Of a DNA stretch of 64,000 nt, positions 8,802-18,274 are shown one piece after another. Position numbers and translations under genes: made by a program. The notes beneath the pieces were generated by a model. The model did no database searches, was not told the origin of the DNA, and worked only from the letters and a program-made list of their open reading frames with translations. The DNA lies in the NCBI GenBank assembly GCA_934525595.1, contig CAKSZJ010000011.1, forward strand, positions 1 to 64,000, given 5' to 3'. The stretch is from an uncultured Chiayiivirga sp. (GTDB lineage: Bacteria > Pseudomonadota > Gammaproteobacteria > Xanthomonadales > Xanthomonadaceae). Every line of letters starts with the position of its first letter. The first letter of the stretch is position 1.

Positions 8802-9907
8802 CAGCGCGCTGCCGCGAGGTCGATCGGGCGGTTGTCGCGGTCGATCGGCTTCAGCGCCTCGCCCTCGCGGATCAGGTGCGTGCCGCCGCTCACCACCCAG
8901 TCGCTCGCGGAAAGGCCGTCCGCGATGATCGCCTCGCGCTCGCTCCAGGCGGCGACGGTGACGGCGCGGCGCGCGGCGCGCGCGCTGGCCGGATCGAGCA
9001 CCCAGACGAACGCGTTGCCCGTCTCGCCGCCAACCGCGGACAACGGAACCGACAGGCGTGCCGCATCGCCTTCGGCGAGATAGACGCGCGCGCTCTGGCC
9101 CAGGTCCACGGTCACCGCGTCCGGCACCCGGAAGGCAATCCTGGCGGCGAAGGTGCGCGCCTGCGGATCGGCCGTTGGCGCCAGTTCGCGCACCGTGCCC
9201 GGCCAGCGTTCGCCGCTGCGCGACCACAGCTCCACCAGCACCGCCGTGCCCACCGCAAGCTGCCTCACCCGGGCCTCGGGCACGCCGATGACCACATCGC
9301 GCACGCCGTCCACCGCCAGAGTGAATACCGCCTGCCCGGCCGAGACGACCTGGCCGGCCTCGGCCTGACGCGCGGCGATCACCCCGTCCGCAGGAGCACG
9401 CAGGCGCGCGTAGTCGCGCTGGTTGCGCGTCACCGCCAGCTGCGCGCGGGCGCGTTCGGCCTGCGCCTGTGCGGCTGCGAAGGAGGCCTGCCTGGCATCG
9501 AACACCGACGGGCTGACCAGGCGCCTTGCGAGCATTTCGGCGTAGCGCTCGCGCTCGGCCCGGGCCAGCGCCAGCTCGGCCTCCGCGGCAGCGAGCTGGG
9601 CGTGCGCAGCCTCGGCCTGGAGGTCGAGATCCTGCGGGTCCAGTTCGGCCAGCACGTCGCCCTTGCGCACCCGGACGCCGGTTCCCGCCAGGCGCCGGGC
9701 GATCTTGCCGCCGACGCGGAACGACAGCGCCGGCTCTTCGCGCGCGCGTACCTCGCCGGAAAAGACCTGCAGCGCGGTCGCGGCCGGCTGCGGCTGCACC
9801 ACGATTGCAGGCCGCGGCGGCGCCTCGACCGGCCCGTCCGCGCCGCAGCCGGACAGGACCAGTGCCACCAGCGCCAGGCCGGAGAGGAAACGCGCGTGCG
9901 CCGCCAT
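8801..9907 (-). CDS. RND efflux periplasmic adaptor lipoprotein (membrane fusion protein)
   Basis: A 368-residue adaptor linking the RND pump to an outer-membrane channel. The chosen ATG gives a lipoprotein signal peptide ending in the lipobox LSGC at about residue 20. A longer reading frame exists upstream but would bury this signal. The order is typical: beta-barrel/lipoyl strands (VFSGEVRAREEPALSFRVGG, then VRVRKGDVLAELDPQDLD), an alpha-helical hairpin rich in Ala, Glu and Arg, the second lipoyl half (YARLRAPADGVIAARQ), then the beta-barrel and membrane-proximal domains. It is co-transcribed with the pump and divergent from a TetR gene, which probably controls both. Confidence 0.92.
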   Translation of the reverse strand: MAAHARFLSGLALVALVLSGCGADGPVEAPPRPAIVVQPQPAATALQVFSGEVRAREEPALSFRVGGKIARRLAGTGVRVRKGDVLAELDPQDLDLQAEAAHAQLAAAEAELALARAERERYAEMLARRLVSPSVFDARQASFAAAQAQAERARAQLAVTRNQRDYARLRAPADGVIAARQAEAGQVVSAGQAVFTLAVDGVRDVVIGVPEARVRQLAVGTAVLVELWSRSGERWPGTVRELAPTADPQARTFAARIAFRVPDAVTVDLGQSARVYLAEGDAARLSVPLSAVGGETGNAFVWVLDPASARAARRAVTVAAWSEREAIIADGLSASDWVVSGGTHLIREGEALKPIDRDNRPIDLAAAR

Positions 9908-9986
9908 GCGGGCCACCCTTGGGTAAAATGAACCAGCCGGTACAATATAATTTCCAAACCGAACAGTCCAGTTATTCGGAAAGCCC
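9908..9986. promoter_or_regulatory. Divergent promoter/operator between efflux operon and tetR
   Basis: This 79-bp gap separates the two divergent start codons. On the + strand, TTGGGT (9919-9924) and TACAAT (9941-9946) lie 16 bp apart as a possible promoter for the TetR gene, and the stretch to 9951 is unusually AT-rich. Just downstream, CCGAA (9959-9963) and TTCGG (9975-9979) form an inverted repeat with an 11-base spacer, a plausible operator for the TetR protein. A reverse-strand TATATT could serve the efflux genes. These are eye-read matches; strength and binding are untested. Confidence 0.45.
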
Positions 9987-10631
9987 ATGCCCAGCGCCCT
10001 TTCTCCCCGCCGTCGCGCCGGACCCGGACGACCCAAGAGCGTCCAGAAGCGTCAGGCGATCCTGCAGGCCGCGCAGCGGCTTTTCCTCGCCTGCGGCTTC
10101 GAGGGCACCAGCGTGGAGCAGATTGCCGCCGAGGCCGGGGTATCCAAGCTCACCGTCTACAGCCACTTCACCGACAAGGAAGCGCTGTTCTTCGCGGCGG
10201 TGGAAGAGCGCTGCCGCGAGCAGCTGCCCGACGCGCTGTTCGCCACCGCGCTGGCCGGCCCGATCCGCGATCGGCTGCTGGACATCGGGCTGCGCTTCCA
10301 CACGCTGCTGGCGAGCGAGGACGCGGTGGCGCTGCACCGCATGCTGATGCGCGATCCGCGCACCGTGGAGCGTCTCGGCGAGCTGCTCTGGAACGCCGGG
10401 CCGGCGCGCATCCTGGCCAGTCTGGAAGCCTTCCTGAAGACCGCCGTGGCGCGCGGCGAGCTGGAGATCGACGACGTGGGCGAAGCCGCGCGGCAGTTTC
10501 TCTGGATGCTCAAGGGCGACATCAACCTGCGCATGCTCTGCGGCCCGGCCGGCTGCAGCCACGGCGGCGACGGGCGTGCGCACGTCGCCTCGGTGGTCAC
10601 GATGTTCCTGCGCGCCTACGGCGTGCGCTGA
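9987..10631 (+). CDS. TetR/AcrR-family transcriptional regulator
   Basis: A 214-residue repressor. The N-terminal DNA-binding domain is standard: KRQAILQAAQRLFLACGFEGTSVEQIAAEAGVS then KLTVYSHFTDKEALFFA, at about residues 20-68, with the helix-turn-helix in EQIAAEAGVSKLTVYSHF. The C-terminal ligand domain is TetR_C-like (HRMLMRDPRTVERLGELLW). It is transcribed away from an RND adaptor-pump operon with only 79 bp between starts, the usual layout for a local repressor of efflux that is released by a pump substrate. The ligand is unknown. Confidence 0.92.
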   Translation: MPSALSPRRRAGPGRPKSVQKRQAILQAAQRLFLACGFEGTSVEQIAAEAGVSKLTVYSHFTDKEALFFAAVEERCREQLPDALFATALAGPIRDRLLDIGLRFHTLLASEDAVALHRMLMRDPRTVERLGELLWNAGPARILASLEAFLKTAVARGELEIDDVGEAARQFLWMLKGDINLRMLCGPAGCSHGGDGRAHVASVVTMFLRAYGVR

Positions 10632-10762
10632 GCCTTCTCCGCCACGAAGCCCCGGGCCGCACGGCCGCCGCACGCCGCGCGACCATGCGATAATGCACGA
10701 CCTTTTGCCCGCGCCGCGACACGGTGGCGTGGCGTTCTAAATTCACGACACGGGGTTCTGCG

Positions 10763-12805
<2,043 letters not shown>

Positions 12806-12833
12806 TCGCACCGCCATCGCGATGCGTACCTGC

Positions 12834-12860
12834 GACGCCCCGGCCCTGTGCCGGGGCGTC
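12834..12860 (+). terminator. Rho-independent terminator after hppA
   Basis: A perfect 11-bp stem (GACGCCCCGGC at 12834-12844, complement at 12850-12860) with a five-base CCTGT loop lies 28 bp after the hppA stop. A moderately T-containing stretch (GTTCGTT) follows. The stem is seen directly; termination is inferred. Confidence 0.75.
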
Positions 12861-13265
12861 GTTCGTTACGCCTCCGGAATGTGATGGCGCCGGGCCGGAA
12901 AGAGGGCGGGCAAGCGCCGCCAGATGCCGACGAAAACGCGGAGCCGGACGCGAGGCGAACCCCGCCGATGGAATGCCCACCGCGCCGGCCCCGGCTCGGC
13001 TCCTGCGCGGGGAGGGACGAGCGCAGCGCGCCGAACACGTGCGCCGGGTCGGGTTTCGTGGCGCTGCCGTGGAACGGCGAGACGGTACGGGTGCTTCCCC
13101 GGTGCCGTCCAGCGAGTGATGCAGGACAGTACGGCATCGCTGGCGGCACGGAACGCGCAGCTCGAAGAGCAGATCGCACCGTGCGACCCGCCGAGCGGTC
13201 CCCGGAAGCTTGCGCCGTTCCGGCTTCTGCGCGAGGCTGCGGCACCGCCTTCCCGGATCTCGACG
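12861..13265. other. 405-bp intergenic stretch before the M1 peptidase gene
   Basis: No convincing gene was found here. The reading frame of the downstream peptidase stays open for 114 codons upstream, but the translated segment is arginine/alanine-rich and not protein-like. The true start with signal peptide lies at 13266. Several other open frames on both strands are typical high-GC shadows. The promoter of the peptidase gene must lie here, but I could not pick a clear -35/-10 pair. Confidence 0.5.
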
Positions 13266-15446
13266 ATGCACGCTTTCCTTCCCGCGCTGCTGCTGTGCTG
13301 CGCCTGGTTGGCTTCCGGCGCCGTGCCGGCGCAGACGCCGGCCGAATCCCACGACGACATCCCGTTTGCCGCCGCCGCGGCCGGCGCGGTGCGCACGCCG
13401 AGCGCGCCCGAAGCCTGGGGCGGACCGCGTACCGGTACGGAAGCCACGCTGTCCGATCAGGTGGTTGGCTACACGATCGAGGCGCGCCTTGATCCGGAGA
13501 CGCACACCATCGAAGGCCGCCAGCGCATGACCTGGCGCAATCGCAGCGACCGCAGCGTCGCCAGCGTCTATCTGCATCTTTACCTCAACGCGTTTTCCGG
13601 CGAAGGCAGCACCTTCTTCACCGAGGCGCGCGAACACGGTTTCAGCTTCCGCAGCGAGGTGCCGATCAGCGACGGCGAATGGGGCTACATCCGGCTCGAC
13701 CGCGTACGGCAAGGCGAAGCGGACGTGCCGTGGCGGTTCGTGCAGCCCGATGGCGGCCCGGAAACCGATCGCACCGTGGTGCGCCTGGACCTGCCCGAGC
13801 CGGTGCCGGCGGGCGGTGAGCTGGCGCTCGACATCGACTTTTTCGACCAGCTCCCGCGCGTCGTCGCACGCACCGGCTGGTTCGGCAGTTTCCACCTCGT
13901 GGCGCAGTGGTATCCGAAGATCGCCGTGCTGGAACTGCCGGGCGAGCGCGGCGCGGAAGCCTTGCGCTGGAATGCGCACGAGTTCCACCTGCACAGCGAG
14001 TTCTACGCCGACTTCGGGCGCTTCGACGTGACCCTGGACGTGCCCGAGGGCGTGCGCGTGGGCGCCACGGGCGTGGTGGACGGCGCGCCGGTCACCGCCG
14101 GGGGACGCACCCGGCACCGCTACGTGCAGGAGGACGTACACGACTTCGCGTGGATGGCCGACGCCAGCTTCGCCGAACCGCTGAGCGCCACCTGGCGCTC
14201 GCCCGCCGGACACGATGTTGCCGTGCAGGTGCTGTATCCGCCCGAATACGAAAAGAGCGCCGCGCCGGCGCTGCAGGCCACGCTGGACTCGCTCGACTAT
14301 TTCTCGCGCACGCTCGGCCCCTATCCATACCGCAGCGTTACCGCGGTGATTCCGCCGTTCAACGCCGAGGAGGCCGGCGGCATGGAATACCCGACCTTCT
14401 TCACCGCGTCGGGCTACCTCGATCCGGCGCCGGACACCATCGCGCGCCTGGCGCTGGATTTCGTCACGGTGCACGAATTCGGTCACGGCTACTTCTACGG
14501 CATCCTGGCCAGCAACGAATTCGAGGAACCCTGGCTGGACGAGGGCCTCAACGAATTCTGGGACCAGCGCATGCTGACCGGGCGGCATCCACAGGGTGTC
14601 CGCATCGCGCCGCCCTGGCTCAAGAAGCTCGGCATCGATCCGGCGCTCGATCTATTCGAGATGGAGCGCCTCGCCGCCGGGCTGGACGATCCGGCCGATG
14701 CGCTCGGCAACAGCGCCTGGGACCGGCTGTCGTCGGGCAGCTACGGCACGGTCTACAGCCGCAGCGCGACGATGCTGCACGAGCTGGAGGCGCGCGTCGG
14801 CAGCGCGGCCCTGGAACGCGCCTTCCGGCTTTATTACGAGCGCTGGAAATTCCGCCACCCGAGCAGCGCCGACCTGCGCGAGGCGCTGGCCGAAGGCACC
14901 GGCCAGCGCGCGCTGGTCGAGGATCTGTTCGAACGCCACGTCTATGACGCGCGCAAGACCGGCGCGCGCATCGTGCGCTTCGAGAGCACGCCGCGACTGC
15001 CGCCGCTGGGCTATGCGCCGGACGCAGAGGGCGCGCTCGTGGAAACTTCGGAGGACGCCCGCGACGACCTCGTCGAGCAGGCACACGCGGCATGGGAAGA
15101 GCAACACCCCGACGCTGCCGACGAGTCCGCGGGTCCGTATCCCTACGTCACCACCATCGTGCTGCGGCGCGAGGACACCACGCCCGAGCATTTCCGCGTG
15201 GATTTCGCCGACGGCAGCCACAGGACATGGGAATGGAACGACGCGCGGCTGTGGCGGCGCGAGGTGCTGCTCGCGCCTGCGCGCGCCACGCGCCTGACGC
15301 TGGATCCCGACGGCGTGCGCCACCTCGACGTCAATCGCCTGGACAACGTTCGCACCCTCGAACCCGACCGCCGCGCCGCGGCGCGCTGGAGCGCCGATGC
15401 GATGGCGCTGTGGAAGACCGTCCTCACCCTTCTGACCTCACTGTGA
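13266..15446 (+). CDS. Exported M1-family metallopeptidase
   Basis: A 726-residue zinc aminopeptidase-like protein. ATG 13266 gives a signal peptide (MHAFLPALLLCCAWLASG, then AVPAQT), so it is periplasmic or secreted. An N-terminal beta domain (YTIEARLDPETHTIEGRQ) leads to the catalytic domain. GGMEYPTFF is the GAMEN-like exopeptidase loop, and the zinc site is HEFGH (403-407) followed after 18 residues by Glu426 in LDEGLNEF, exactly the M1 pattern. The ending carries an acidic insertion and beta-strands of unknown role. A membrane-protein gene follows after 10 bp and is probably co-transcribed. The substrate is unknown. Confidence 0.9.
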   Translation: MHAFLPALLLCCAWLASGAVPAQTPAESHDDIPFAAAAAGAVRTPSAPEAWGGPRTGTEATLSDQVVGYTIEARLDPETHTIEGRQRMTWRNRSDRSVASVYLHLYLNAFSGEGSTFFTEAREHGFSFRSEVPISDGEWGYIRLDRVRQGEADVPWRFVQPDGGPETDRTVVRLDLPEPVPAGGELALDIDFFDQLPRVVARTGWFGSFHLVAQWYPKIAVLELPGERGAEALRWNAHEFHLHSEFYADFGRFDVTLDVPEGVRVGATGVVDGAPVTAGGRTRHRYVQEDVHDFAWMADASFAEPLSATWRSPAGHDVAVQVLYPPEYEKSAAPALQATLDSLDYFSRTLGPYPYRSVTAVIPPFNAEEAGGMEYPTFFTASGYLDPAPDTIARLALDFVTVHEFGHGYFYGILASNEFEEPWLDEGLNEFWDQRMLTGRHPQGVRIAPPWLKKLGIDPALDLFEMERLAAGLDDPADALGNSAWDRLSSGSYGTVYSRSATMLHELEARVGSAALERAFRLYYERWKFRHPSSADLREALAEGTGQRALVEDLFERHVYDARKTGARIVRFESTPRLPPLGYAPDAEGALVETSEDARDDLVEQAHAAWEEQHPDAADESAGPYPYVTTIVLRREDTTPEHFRVDFADGSHRTWEWNDARLWRREVLLAPARATRLTLDPDGVRHLDVNRLDNVRTLEPDRRAAARWSADAMALWKTVLTLLTSL

Positions 15447-15456
15447 GACCCTCCAG

Positions 15457-16350
15457 ATGACCGCGTTCACGACATTCCGGTTCGGCCGCGCGCTTCGCGA
15501 TGGTCTGGTGTTTTCGCTGCAGTGGCGGCCGATCGCGCTGTGGATCCTGCTGCTGGGCCTGCCGGCGATCCTGGGCGTGGCGCCGCTCTATGCCGCGCTG
15601 GCCGAGGTGCTCGATCACCTGCCCGACGGCGAGGCGCTGGCGCGCGGACTGGGCCTGTCGCAGTTCGGCGACCTCGTCGCCGCGCTGGGCGACAGCGGTG
15701 GTGCCATCCGCACCGCGCTGCTGGCCTCCGCGCTGGTCACGCTGCTGTTTTCCCCGTGGCTGACGGGGCTTGCCATCGGCGCCGCCCGCGCGCAGCGCCC
15801 GCCCGCGCTGCGCGAGCTGGTGGCGGGTGCGTTCAGCGAATATCCGCGCCAGCTTCGCCTGCTGCTCTGGGCAGGGCTGGTGTACGCAGTGGCTTTCGGG
15901 CTGTCTGGCCTGGTGTCGAACTGGGCCGACGCGCGTGCCCAGTCGTTGACGCTGGAAACCTCGGCGCAGCGTGGCTTCCAGCTTGCGATGCTGGTCGGCG
16001 CGCTGGCCTTCGTCGCCGCACACGCCAGCCTGGAAACTGCGCGCGCCTTCATCGTCGTGCGTCCGTCGGACGGCGGTGCGCTGCGCGCCTGGTGGCGTGC
16101 GGTCAAGCTGATGCTGCGACGTCCGCTGCAGCTGTCGGGTCTTTATCTTCTCGTGATGCTGGTCGTTCTCGCGCTGGCCGCGCTGATTGCGATGCTGCGC
16201 GTCCGCATCGAGGCGGTCGGGGTGCCGATGTTCGCGCTGGCCCTGCTGCTGGCCAACCTTGGCGTCGCGGTGCTGGCCTGGGGACGGATAGCGCGGCTGC
16301 GCGCGCTGGCGCACCTGGCCCAGGACGAGGCGTCGCGACGCTATCGCTAG
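15457..16350 (+). CDS. Polytopic inner-membrane protein of unknown function
   Basis: A 297-residue hydrophobic protein with roughly six membrane helices, for example around residues 25-45, 85-108, 128-150, 175-195, 225-245 and 255-275. It contains no recognisable catalytic motif. It starts 10 bp after the M1 peptidase stop and probably shares its transcript, suggesting a role linked to that exported peptidase, though nothing in the sequence proves it. I do not recognise a named family. Confidence 0.8.
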   Translation: MTAFTTFRFGRALRDGLVFSLQWRPIALWILLLGLPAILGVAPLYAALAEVLDHLPDGEALARGLGLSQFGDLVAALGDSGGAIRTALLASALVTLLFSPWLTGLAIGAARAQRPPALRELVAGAFSEYPRQLRLLLWAGLVYAVAFGLSGLVSNWADARAQSLTLETSAQRGFQLAMLVGALAFVAAHASLETARAFIVVRPSDGGALRAWWRAVKLMLRRPLQLSGLYLLVMLVVLALAALIAMLRVRIEAVGVPMFALALLLANLGVAVLAWGRIARLRALAHLAQDEASRRYR

Positions 16351-16547
16351 GGCGTGCTCAACGACCGGCCGCGTCGACCACGCGGGCCGACCTGCGGAGG
16401 CGGCGCGCCCGCGGTTCGCAGGTCGCGGCTGCGGCCCAGGCGGGGTGTGCCGGTGATGCGGTGCAACAAACAATCCCGTATCCTTTGCCCGGCTACCACG
16501 CCGCGCGGCTCTGCGCGGCTGTTTCCCCACTAGCCAAGGAGCCTGTC

Positions 16548-17105
16548 ATGGGACTGGGACTGGTCGATGCCGGCCGCGACGTGCCGAGCGAAATCAACGT
16601 CATCATCGAAATCCCCAAGGACGCCGAGCCGGTCAAGTACGAGGTCGACAAGGCGTCGGGCGCGATGTTCGTGGACCGCATCCTGTCCACGCCGATGCGC
16701 TATCCGTGCAATTACGGCTACGTGCCGCGCACCCTGAGCGGCGACGGCGACCCGGTGGATGTGATGGTGATCCTGCCCCTGCCGCTGGTGACCGGCTGCG
16801 TGGTGCGCTGCCGTCCGGTGGGCGTGCTGCAGATGACCGACGAGGCCGGGAGCGACGAGAAGATCCTCGCCGTGCCGGTGGGCAAGATTTTCGCCGGCTA
16901 CGCCCACATCGAGGACATCGGACAGGTTTCTCCGCACTGGCTCGAGCGCATCGGCCACTTCTTCGAGCACTACAAGGATCTGGAAAAGGGCAAGTGGGTG
17001 CGCGTGGACGGCTGGGGCGACGCCGCCGCGGCGCGGCGCGAGATCCTCGAATCGCAGCGTCGCTACGAAGCGGCCCCGGCGCACCAGAAGCCGCCGGCGC
17101 GCTGA
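16548..17105 (+). CDS. ppa: Soluble inorganic pyrophosphatase
   Basis: A 185-residue family I cytoplasmic pyrophosphatase that hydrolyses PPi to drive biosynthetic reactions. The signature DGDPVDVM at residues 66-73 supplies metal-ligand aspartates. Other conserved blocks are YEVDKASGAMFVDR, MRYPCNYGYVPRT and HYKDLEKGKWV. Start ATG 16548 has a good Shine-Dalgarno sequence, AAGGAG at 16536-16541. The frame is open far upstream, but only as a shadow of the preceding gene. A membrane-bound proton-pumping pyrophosphatase lies 4 kb upstream, so the cell has both routes for PPi. Confidence 0.96.
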   Translation: MGLGLVDAGRDVPSEINVIIEIPKDAEPVKYEVDKASGAMFVDRILSTPMRYPCNYGYVPRTLSGDGDPVDVMVILPLPLVTGCVVRCRPVGVLQMTDEAGSDEKILAVPVGKIFAGYAHIEDIGQVSPHWLERIGHFFEHYKDLEKGKWVRVDGWGDAAAARREILESQRRYEAAPAHQKPPAR

Positions 17106-17135
17106 TCCGAAGGCGCGGGACGCGCGCTGCGCGCC

Positions 17136-18143
17136 TCAGCCGCGCTCCAGCAGGCGGCGCAGATCGATGATGGCGGCGTTGGCGCGCGAGATGTAGTTGG
17201 CCATCACCAGCGAGTGGTTGGCGAAGAAGCCGAACGGCGTGCCGTTGAGCACGATCGGACTGCCCAGCGGCGCCTGGGTGTCCTCCAGCTCGCGGATGAT
17301 CTGGCGCAGGCTCACCAGCGCGTTCTTGTCGCGCAGCACGCGGTCGAAGTCCACCTCCACCGCCTTGAGGAAGTGCAGCAGCGCCCAGGTCGACCCGCGC
17401 GCCTCGTAGAACACGTCGTCGATCTTCGTCCAGGGCGTGCGGACCACGGTCAGCCCGTCCGGGCCAACCTCGCCGCTGCTGTCCGGATCGGTGTCCAGCA
17501 CCGCCTGTCCGGCGCTGGCGGACAGGCGCTGGGAGAGCGAGCCCAGGCGCTTTTCCACGATCGCCAGCCAGTCGGCCAGGTTGTCGGCGCGGGCGTAGAA
17601 GTGGGCGTTGCCGCCGGGGGCTTCGATGCGTGCCAGATACGCTTCCACGCGCGCGATGCCCTTGCGGTACTGGCTCTCGCTCGAGGGCAGCAGCCAGCGA
17701 TCATTGGGCGAGGAAAACAGCGGGTCGGCCTCGGCCAGGTCGACATCTTCCACGCTCTGGGTCTGCGAGCGGGAGAAGTCGTTGCGCATCGCCTTGGCCA
17801 GGTCGCGCACCTGCACCAGCGCACCGAACTCCCAGTTGGGCATGTTGTCCATCAGCACGCCGGGCGGCAGCTTGTCGTTGGAAAGGTAGCCGCCGCGCTT
17901 GTCCAGGAGCGTGCCGGCCACGCGCGCGAGCGAGCGCACCATCGCGCCGCCGGTTACCGGCGGGCCGCTGCGCGCCGGCGTGGTTTCGACGGACGTGCCG
18001 GGGGCATCGAACAGCGAGGGCTCGTGGTCCCACCACCACATCAGCGCCAGGGTGGCCAGAATGTACGCGCCGCCCAGCACCGTGCCGAGGCGGATGAAAA
18101 GGTGGCTGCGTCTGCCGCGGCGCGGGCTGATCGCATCGCTCAT
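17136..18143 (-). CDS. DUF2333 family membrane-anchored protein
   Basis: A 335-residue protein with a basic N-terminus (MSDAISPRRGRRSHLF), one membrane helix (LGTVLGGAYILATLALMWWW) and a long periplasmic part. The core contains the DUF2333-type segments GGYLSNDKLPPGVLMDNMP, NWEFGALVQVRDLAKAMRND and FEVDFDRVL-like sequence ahead of PFGFFANHSLVMANYISRAN. Function is unknown. The ATG at 18143 is chosen because upstream in-frame sequence is not protein-like. It is convergent with ppa, with 30 bp between stops. Confidence 0.85.
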   Translation of the reverse strand: MSDAISPRRGRRSHLFIRLGTVLGGAYILATLALMWWWDHEPSLFDAPGTSVETTPARSGPPVTGGAMVRSLARVAGTLLDKRGGYLSNDKLPPGVLMDNMPNWEFGALVQVRDLAKAMRNDFSRSQTQSVEDVDLAEADPLFSSPNDRWLLPSSESQYRKGIARVEAYLARIEAPGGNAHFYARADNLADWLAIVEKRLGSLSQRLSASAGQAVLDTDPDSSGEVGPDGLTVVRTPWTKIDDVFYEARGSTWALLHFLKAVEVDFDRVLRDKNALVSLRQIIRELEDTQAPLGSPIVLNGTPFGFFANHSLVMANYISRANAAIIDLRRLLERG

Positions 18144-18274
18144 GGAAAATCTCCGGTGACCGGTAGCCATAGCGTAACCCCATCCGGCATCCGGCGAGCG
18201 CGGGTTCGTGTTACAAGGCCTTCCCTCGCCGCCGCGTGCGGCCGGCCCGTTCCGCTGATCGAGATCCTTCCGAC

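Noticed and set aside
5533..9083. Long open frames antisense or out of frame to the RND pump genes (for example 5533-8637 on the minus strand and 6588-9083 on the plus strand)
   Set aside because: They are translations of high-GC codon third-position bias opposite clear RND pump and adaptor genes. Their products are Arg/His/Ala/Gly-rich with no domain.
12924..13265. N-terminal extension of the M1 peptidase frame
   Set aside because: The 114 upstream codons are Arg/Pro-rich and non-conserved in appearance, and they would bury a clear signal peptide beginning at 13266.
17111..17136. AGGCGCG...CGCGCCT inverted repeat between ppa and the DUF2333 gene as a terminator
   Set aside because: Only a 7-bp stem with a 12-base GC-rich loop and no T-tract; such matches arise easily at this GC content.
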